NCBI GenBank assembly: GCA_039621445.1
Contig: CP154957.1
Span: forward strand, 42,944,212 to 43,008,211
Origin: Euglena gracilis
Lineage: Eukaryota > Euglenida > Euglenophyceae > Euglenales
Direction: 5' to 3'
DNA: 64,000 bases
Shown here piece after piece: positions 56,131-64,000 of the stretch. The first letter of the stretch is position 1. Every line of letters begins with the position of its first letter. A program made the position numbers and the translations under genes. The notes beneath the pieces were generated by a model. That model did not search any database. It was not told the DNA's origin and saw nothing but the letters and a program-made list of their open reading frames with translations.

Positions 56131-59100
56131 TTAGGCCGCCGGATTCGCACTCAAGAGCATTTTCTTGGGAATGGGCGCATTTGCGCAAATTTACAATTTT
56201 TGTGAAACACCTGGGACCCAATACCCTGACACACGGAGAACAGTTTAAGACCTGTTGCAACCCTGTATTGGAGGGGATTAATTCCAAGTGGTTTGGTACG
56301 CATGCTGCTTACCGAGTGACGCGAAGAGGGCGGAGGGTGAAAGTGCTCTTATATACCAAACAGGTGAGAAGCACACCCGCTGTTACCAAAAATTGGTACT
56401 GGTGCTGATGCGGTGCCTGAACTGGCTGCAGCCGCCCGTAAAGACACAGCGAGCGATATTACATCACATACAACACACTGCGTTTGCCAGCCGTCATGAA
56501 ACTGATGTGTGTTTGTGCGCGCATTTGCGCGACCAAAGAAATTTTGTTTTTTTGCAGGCGCTTTGCGCGCACACAACGCAAAACGTTGAAGTTAAAATGA
56601 CCTGTCCTTGCGCGCAAATGCGCCCACAAACAAATTTTGTTTGTGCGCGCAAATGCGCACCAACCATTTGGGGAAACTGGTTTGCCGACGGTTTGTGCAT
56701 GGAAGCGAACAAACATGTTCATGTTAAAAGACACCGATGATTACCACAACCCTTTGATGTTTTTGGATGTGATAAACTTGTTGGTGTGCGCATTTGCGTG
56801 CATGAACAAAATTTGTTTGCGGGCACAAATGCGTGTACCAACATTTAATCATTCACTTCAATGTTGTGTGTTTGTGCGAGCCTTAGCGCACAGTTTCCTG
56901 GGGTCAAAGTCAATTTTGTTTTAGGGAATTGGCCAGTTTGGACCACTTTTGTCCAGATAGGGTTAGGTTCTGACCAGAATCCTGGAGGGCCTCCATTCTT
57001 GGGAGTTTGGGGGAGAAGCTAGCCAACCTCCGACCAGGTTAAGGCAAATTTAGGTCAAATTTGGCGAAATTCTGACAAAAATGCAACATACCGCCTAACT
57101 TGGTCCCAAAATCTGCCAATGCTCAGTGTGCAGAACCTAACCTTAACCGGGGGGGGGGGATGCACTGCACGGTTTCGAAGAAAAAAAAATGCACAAAAAT
57201 GCTTAAAAATGTGCAAAATCTGAGAGAAAAGGCGCAAAAATCACGAAATGGGAAAATTGCGAAAGACACAAAAAAAAATGGCACCAAACTTACAAGATTT
57301 GCCTGGAATTAATTAAGAGGAAAAATGACAGTTTCAGAAAACTTCGAATTTTTTCTAAAAAAATAACAAACTGTATGGAATTAAAAGAAAAAATATCAAT
57401 TTCAGAAAAACTCAAAAAAAATACAAAAAATTGTATGTATGTATGCATGTATGTGTGTATGTAATGCAGCACATGAACAAATTTTGTTTGTGCGCGCACC
57501 AACACACATCAGCTGTGCAATATCATCTCCTCGTCTGTGACGGCAGGTGAACACAATTATGCACGCCAACCGTTGATTTGCACCACGATTGTGTGGTGAT
57601 GAAATTTGTGGTGCGAAATACAGGTATATTCACTTGAACACAGCATCTGACAGGCGAAAATTTGCCTGCCTTACATGTGCACGTTTTCTACTGATGTTCC
57701 CTGGCCCATACGGCTGGTTGTTTTGGTGTCATCCATTTGGCAGTTACATGTGATAATTGATGATGTTCAACGACCTCTGACTGTTCAGCGCTTTTTCTGA
57801 AATAATACTGTGTTACAAGGATTCAAACTTTGGTACCTGAAATAACCGGGATGTGTTGGGCCGGAACCCGTTTTCCGATATTATTCGCGGTGTTTCCTCA
57901 TTTTTTTCCCTTGGAAAACATGCAACACACCCGTTTTTGCGCATAATTTGTAGGTGGTGAGCCCCACCGATTTCATGCAACCAATCGAGTGGGAAAAATT
58001 CAACACTTCCTGCACCCAAAATAACGGGTGTTTGAGGGCTACCTTTCTCTGGCTGCTGTTTGCCATGAACCGGCATCACATTCTCCCCCCAGTCTCACGC
58101 CCCGGTTGCGGGGAATAACATGGCCATGACATGGGTGCTGTTGCACTGGGGAGGTCGATGCCGGCCTGGTGGGTGCGGAGCATTAGCAGCTGATGTGGCT
58201 ACAGCAGCGGAGCCCAAGCCGCAGGCCAATGGCAGGGCCTTTGGGATCCTAATATCGGTGCAGATGGACGTGCACCGTTATCGGGGGGCTGCATACCACC
58301 TTCAGGAGATCCTCTGTCTCCACCTTTCCTGGGACCTATCACCGGACCAGAACTGGTCCCATAATACCAGGTGTTGGAGGAGACGGTGTAGTCGTTGGGA
58401 ACCCAGAGAAGGTGGGTGTCTCAAGGCCGAATGATGCCGCTCTTTTATTCCTCCATTGGTGGTTCATTTGAGCCAAAGCGCGCGTCACGTGTTTGCGGGC
58501 GCCATGGCGCAAATGAATCACTTGTGAGTTTCTGGAATTTCTGCAGCCGGTTCATTTGCTCCTTGGCGCCCACAAACAATATGAATCGTAGTTTAGCACA
58601 CACGAACTATGATCGATTTACTGGCGTTTGACGGTTGTGCAGTTTGTCACATTTATCGACCATTCAGAACCCATGAGAATACTTTTGTTTGTGCGCGCAT
58701 TTGCGCCCATGAACATATTTCTGTTTGTGCGCGCTTTAGCGCCTAAGAACTGACACCATCGATGAGTGGTGTGACCTATCCACCAAATTATGTTTCTCAA
58801 CGGCCCGCTGGTCCACGCCGTCACAGCCCCTTTGTCAAGCTGTTTATTGATGGTGTCACTTCATGGGCGCTAAAGCCCAACCCTTGAAGGACAAAATTGT
58901 GTTTATAGGCGCAAATGCGTGCACAAACGGATTATGTTTGTGCACGCATTTGCGCCCATAAACACAACTTTGTTCTTCAAGGGGTTGGGCTTCTTCTTCT
59001 GGGTTCTTTGCAACAAAGCTGGTTGTGCGGATCCCGGGCATGAGTAGGGTGGGTTCCCTGTGTGCACCCCATTTCTTCCTCCCTGTGCATCCCTTGCCAA

Positions 59101-59190
59101 ACAACCCACACTCACCTTCCTTACCCTACGTCCTTCCTGCCGGCTTGGTCACACGCACACACGCACACACGCACGCACGCACGCACGCAT

Positions 59191-59228
<38 letters not shown>

Positions 59229-59236
59229 GCACGCAT

Positions 59237-59306
<70 letters not shown>

Positions 59307-59685
59307 CGGCACTTCCTTCCCACAGTTTGTCAAACTCCCCAAAAGCACCACACCAAGGCGCCGCAAGCAAGCAGTCCGGCAAACACCCACGACACACACT
59401 ACTGACAGCTCGGGCTCGCCCGGGGAAACAGCCGAAAACCAAAAAAGGGCAATAAAGGGCCCGCTCCTTTCCTGCTTTTTTTGTGTTTCTTTCACACCCA
59501 GGAGGGTTTTCGACGGTTTTTTCGGGGTTTCGACGTGCAGAGCCCGTTTCCGTACCCCCCCAAAATACACCATTTTTCGCCAAAGTCCCAGGGGGCACAC
59601 CGTCAAAAACAGAATTTTGCTCATTTTAGCACTCTCTTGTTGCCGCGTGTTCAAACCCCCCAGAGCCACACAGGCGAAATACTGT
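56131..59685 (-). mobile_element. Hairpin-array element, duplicate of copy 2
   Basis: Starts TTAGGCCGCCGGATTCGCAC at 56,131 and follows copy 2 to about 59,685. It carries the long hairpin at 58,872-58,993 and the CA tract at 59,152-59,304. Confidence 0.7.
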
Positions 59686-62600
59686 CACTCCGAAAACACC
59701 TGTGCTCTCCTTGCTCTCCTCACCTGCTAACTCAACCTTCCAAATTGGTGCACGATGGATTTTCTTCCCAGATCTTTATCTCCTGTTCTGAATGGCTATG
59801 CAGGGGGAAGGCAAAAAAATCTTTTCAGAACTTTCTTGTTTGCATTTGTTTTCTTTCTTTTAAAATTATGAATGTTTTCAGCGTGGTTTTGTGGTCGCTC
59901 TGAGGGTCCAGTGTCACAAGGGGGGGGGATGGTCTGCACTTGTCAATAAAGCCCTTTTTGGGGGGTTTTCACGTGTTTTCAGTGATACTCGGGCTGCAAA
60001 AAATGACTTCTGACAACGACAAAAGCGTGGCACCCGGCGAAAAAAAAAACACAAAAACTTAGGTCTACTTTACACTTAGCTCATAAAAGTGGACTTGCCT
60101 TGTACAATGGCGCAATTCAAGGCCGTTTCCGTTTTTACGTCCTTTTTGGGGTCGTTTTCAGGTCAGTTTGGATGAAAACATGTGTCTCAAAACTCACGAA
60201 AAATCAGGCTATTGAATTCGAAGGTTCCAATTCAGGTTGGAGCCTTCAAACAGCATGGGATAATTTCGAACATACAGCCTGTCATCTGTGGTCTTAAAAG
60301 TTCTGCCACTTGAACCGGATGATGACTGCTGCCAGAATTGCTTGCTGTTTGGGACCGAATGAAGAGTTTGGGGGTGTCCAGATATCCATTTCTTATTGCT
60401 GAATAAATGAAGATTTGCATGTTATGATGTAGTTTTTTGGGACAAACAACCCAAAAATATGGATTAAGAATCCCCACCTAAGGTTGAAATGGCCTAAAAT
60501 GGCTTAAATGGCCTGGAATTAGCAAAAAATTTAGGTTTGATCATGGGTGCTTGACCGTGGGGACACATATTGAGGCAAAGCACAAGAGGCATAATTTAAA
60601 AATAAACATCCCAGTTTGCATTAATTTGAAACTCATTTGTGCAATCATCGAAGCGATTGAAAATTACACTTCTTTGCGCTGTAAAACATTTTTCCCTCGG
60701 GGGGGGGGGGGGCAATAAACCATTTAAGTGACCAGGCGACGAACGTTTGTGGTCAAATTTCTTTGGATTCCAGACTGGCAGACCCCCCAGGGGCTTCATT
60801 CAACCCTCTCTGTAGAGTGAGCTTCGGGTGTTTGTGGTGCCTTTCATTCAGTTGGCTGGTGTCCTACCTACACTCTGGCTGGTGTCCTGCACTCTTGATT
60901 TTTACAATCCAGCAGTCGACAAAAGGACGTCGTGATTACCAGGGGCACCAACCCGGTAGTGTTGTACACAAACAAGAGTCATTTCTGCGGCATCACAAGG
61001 GTTGCAATCCAGCATCGTATTTGCAATTTTTTCAAGTTGTTGGATGATTTCTAAACGTGGACCCAAAAATGCGTGAAAAGACAAGGGTTGTTCAGAGGAG
61101 GGAATTGGCGTTGCTTAAAGAACCCCCTCCTGGGGGGTCGAGCACAGAGGCTGGAAAATTGGGGCTGGCTGGAAAAACGCTGCAGGCTCCGATGGGGGTC
61201 CCAGGGATGGAACTGGGCCCGACCTGGGGTCAAAAAGGGTGCCCAAAATATTGAGACTGCAGAAATGCCGCCAAAACTGCCAATTATGCAAAAATTTGAT
61301 TTCTTCACAACAATGCCCTGGACAACCCAAATCCAACCGATTTTTGCCCATTTTTGCATCCCTGAAAGCGAAAAAAATACGTTCGGGTGGCTGCAAAACA
61401 AACAAAAACTTGTGGATGGGGGGAGGGGGGTCCGGGGCTGCCGGGGGTGGGGTCAAATTTCCTTAAGCAACGGGGTCACAATGAGAAAAATTTTCAGAGC
61501 AAAGTCCACAAATAAAAAAAACTGACCATTTGGGGAGTCCCAAATACCCCTCCTCCCCGCCGTAGCTCTGGACCAGGGAGTCCAGAGCCCTGGAGGGGGT
61601 CTAGCTTAAAGACCCTGGGGGGGGGGATCCGGCTCAGAGGCTGGAAGCGTCACAAAAAATTGGCCAAAATCAGTCAAAAAATGGTTGTTGAAAGGCCAGA
61701 GGAGCAGGAAGAGAAGAAAGAGGAGGAGGAGAACGGGCATAACAGTCACAGGTGGGACCGGACCCCGCCCACACACACACCATGCCAAGGGGGGTCCGGA
61801 CCAGGGTGTAGCTCAAGAAAATTTGACCCCCCCAGGGCAGCTGGACGGTTACGGATTTTTTTTTTTTTTTTTTGGGGTGTAAATATGAGTCACTGAGAAA
61901 AATCGACTATTTTTGCATAATTGTGAGTTTTTGGGGGGGGGGGCATTTTTGCAATTTCGATTATTTTTGGACCTGGTTCGACCCCAGTACGGGCTAACCA
62001 GTCCTGGGAGGGGGTCAGCCAGCAGCCTCTTTCCAGCCAGCCCAAATTCGGGGGGTCAAAAATCAATGTTTCCAACATTCCTTGACTAATGCAAAGTCAA
62101 AGGAAATGTCCGGAAAGCTGAGGAAAGCCTTTGGAACGCCTTAGAGACTGCTTTTCGATTTTTCTGTATCTCCACACTTCTCCTGAGTTATGGCTATTCT
62201 TTGTTGGTACTGGAAAAAGCCTGTTTTGGCCAATTTTCCAATTAATTTTCTCAAAATATCTTGAACAAGAACAAGAACAATGGTGGGGAATCCAAGGGAA
62301 GCAACAAAGGACCTGGTTAAAATGAAGCCCCAGCAGGGCTGCACGGGAAGCCCTGGTGGGGGGTCGGCCCGGGTGAGGGGGGTCAACCCCCCACCCACCA
62401 TGGCACCGTGCAGGGAAAAATTCCTTTGGCGCCAAGGGCCCCAAAGGAAAATTTGCCCAAAATATTAGCACCTCCAGAAATATGAGAAGGCCTGGTGGGG
62501 GGGCAGGGATGTAGGGAAGCCCTGGGGGGGTCCGGACCACCCGCACAAGATGGAGGGGTTGGGTCAGACCCCCCTCCTCAGGGATGTATGGGAAGCCTTG

Positions 62601-64000
62601 CATGTATCAGGGTGTATGGGAAGATGTACGGGAAGCCAGGAGGGGCTGGACATGGGGGGGGGGGGACCCAGAGGGGGGTCAGAACATTTTCGGTTTTGTG
62701 GACGGGCAAAAAGCCGGAAATCGGGCCAAAATTATTCAAAAATCCCCTATTTTTCTTTGAAAATGAATCAAAAAAAAATGCTCATTTCTTCGATTTTTTG
62801 AACACTTTTCATGTGGAAAACACTGAAACATCCAAAAATGCGCAACATCCTCAAAAATAAGGGAAAATGGCACTTTCTTTCATTTTCCAGCACGCAGCGC
62901 CAGAATAAAAATTTCGCTGTTTTTGGAAACCTGCCAAGGAGGGTGGGGGGTCCAGATCCCCCTCCCAACAGCTGAGGGGGGGGGGCAGGGCTGTACGGGA
63001 AGGCCTGGTGGGGGGGTCGACCCCCCACCAACCACAGCATTTTCACAGGATTCTTTAAAACAAATCCACACAGCGCCGAAAGCGCCAAGAAGAATCTTTG
63101 GGTCGAAAGTTGGTGCTCCCAGAACAGGCTTTTGCTTAAGGACCCCGGGGGGGGGGGTAATGGCTAGCCAATCGGCTAGACACTGGAAAAAGTGGACTAG
63201 CTAGACCCCCCCTCCCCCCCCCGGGAGGGGGGGGGTCCGGGGGTCCCCCGGACTGGAAAAAAAAATTTCCTCCGGCGCTGTGCGTCGGAGGAAAAATGAG
63301 GTTTTTAAGAGGTTTTTGGCTGATTTTGTTCCAAAAATTCCCAAACATGGCCAAAAACGGGCATTTTTGGCCATTTTTGGGGGTCCCAAAAAAAAATTTC
63401 GGCGCTTCGCGCCGAAAATTTTTCCACTAGCTAGCCCTGCTAGCAGACCCCCCCCCCCTGGGGGGGTCTGCTAGAAAACCCACTAGCCAAATTTGGACTA
63501 GCTGCAGTCCAGCCCCCCCCGCAATCCCTTAAGCAAATGCCTGTCCCAGAAACATGGGAGGAGGTGGGGGGGGGGGTCGGCCCCCCACCCACCATGCAAG
63601 GGGGTGGGGGTGGTCGACCCCTCACCCACCACCCTGGCAGTTTGGCCGATTCCCGTACTGCCCTGGGAGGGGGGGGGGTCATATGCACCCCCTGACCTGC
63701 AACCCCTGACCAGGGGGCGGTCGGTCTTTGGGGGTGGCGGTGCCCGTCTGCTGGCTGGAAAAAAAGGTGCTGGCTGGACCCAGATGGTTCGCAAAAACAG
63801 CCAAAAAAATCCAAATCCAGCTTGGTTGGCATTTTTCAAAATAGGATTCTGAAAAAATGTAACAATTCTTCCATCGTTCTCCCCCAATTCAACAAACATA
63901 TAAATCCAAACTGCACATACGCGCGGTCGGTCTTTCTTCTGAGGATGAGCAAGGGTCGACAAGCTCCACAGCTTCGTTAATACTTGATTTTGTGCCGTGC

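Larger units (their letters stand above)
51298..64000 (+). repeat. Direct duplication, second copy, cut by the window end
   Basis: Repeats 35,916-48,465 in the same order and orientation. It includes a partial copy of element 1 (right 0.9 kb, to 52,204) and a complete copy of element 2. Differences are mostly in microsatellites and homopolymers, plus the insertion at 55,684 and two small clusters of substitutions. Confidence 0.95.

Overview
This is a stretch of eukaryotic nuclear genome: sparse, split coding sequence set in a large excess of repeats. No bacterial operons, ribosome binding sites, rRNA or credible tRNA genes are visible. The one gene I can name is a minus-strand homologue of KATNIP (katanin-interacting protein, KIAA0556; DUF4457 repeats). 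That family is typical of ciliated or flagellated eukaryotes, so the organism probably belongs to a lineage with cilia. Its exons are 40-170 nt and its introns run from about 190 nt to more than 4 kb with GT-AG ends. I cannot name the organism; a protist or alga with an expanded, repeat-rich genome is the most I would say.

Layout. Positions 1-0.8 kb hold a possible plus-strand gene fragment with a PHD/treble-clef-like Cys/His core and a Ser/Pro/Lys-rich tail. From about 0.8 to 6.2 kb I see repeats and only weak coding candidates. From 20.8 down to 6.2 kb lie thirteen exons of the KATNIP-like gene, whose reading phases agree across most junctions. They encode two consecutive DUF4457 repeats and the linker between them. 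Upstream, on the same strand, further exon-like segments at 22.3, 30.1, 31.4, 31.8, 32.4 and 33.1 kb could be its 5' part or another gene. Between 22.5 and 33.9 kb the DNA is microsatellites, C/G homopolymer palindromes and short dispersed repeats, with one weak piggyBac-like remnant near 25.7 kb.

The right half (33.9-64 kb) is built from mobile DNA. A 2.9-kb element (33,897-36,816) has inverted ends reading TTAGGCGGCCGGATTCGCA and a candidate target duplication. Inside it are many hairpins built on GCGCAAATGCGC. A second, inverted relative starts at 40,594 and a diverged fragment lies near 50-50.9 kb. A direct duplication with a period of 15.4-15.5 kb then repeats 35,916-48,465 as 51,298-64,000 (cut by the window end), starting inside the first element. 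No intact transposase is visible, so these look like non-autonomous or decayed elements.

The named gene and the element family are independent. The KATNIP-like protein would act at microtubules and the ciliary base; the hairpin-array elements have no assignable product. All coordinates and splice calls were made by eye; no search or alignment program was run.
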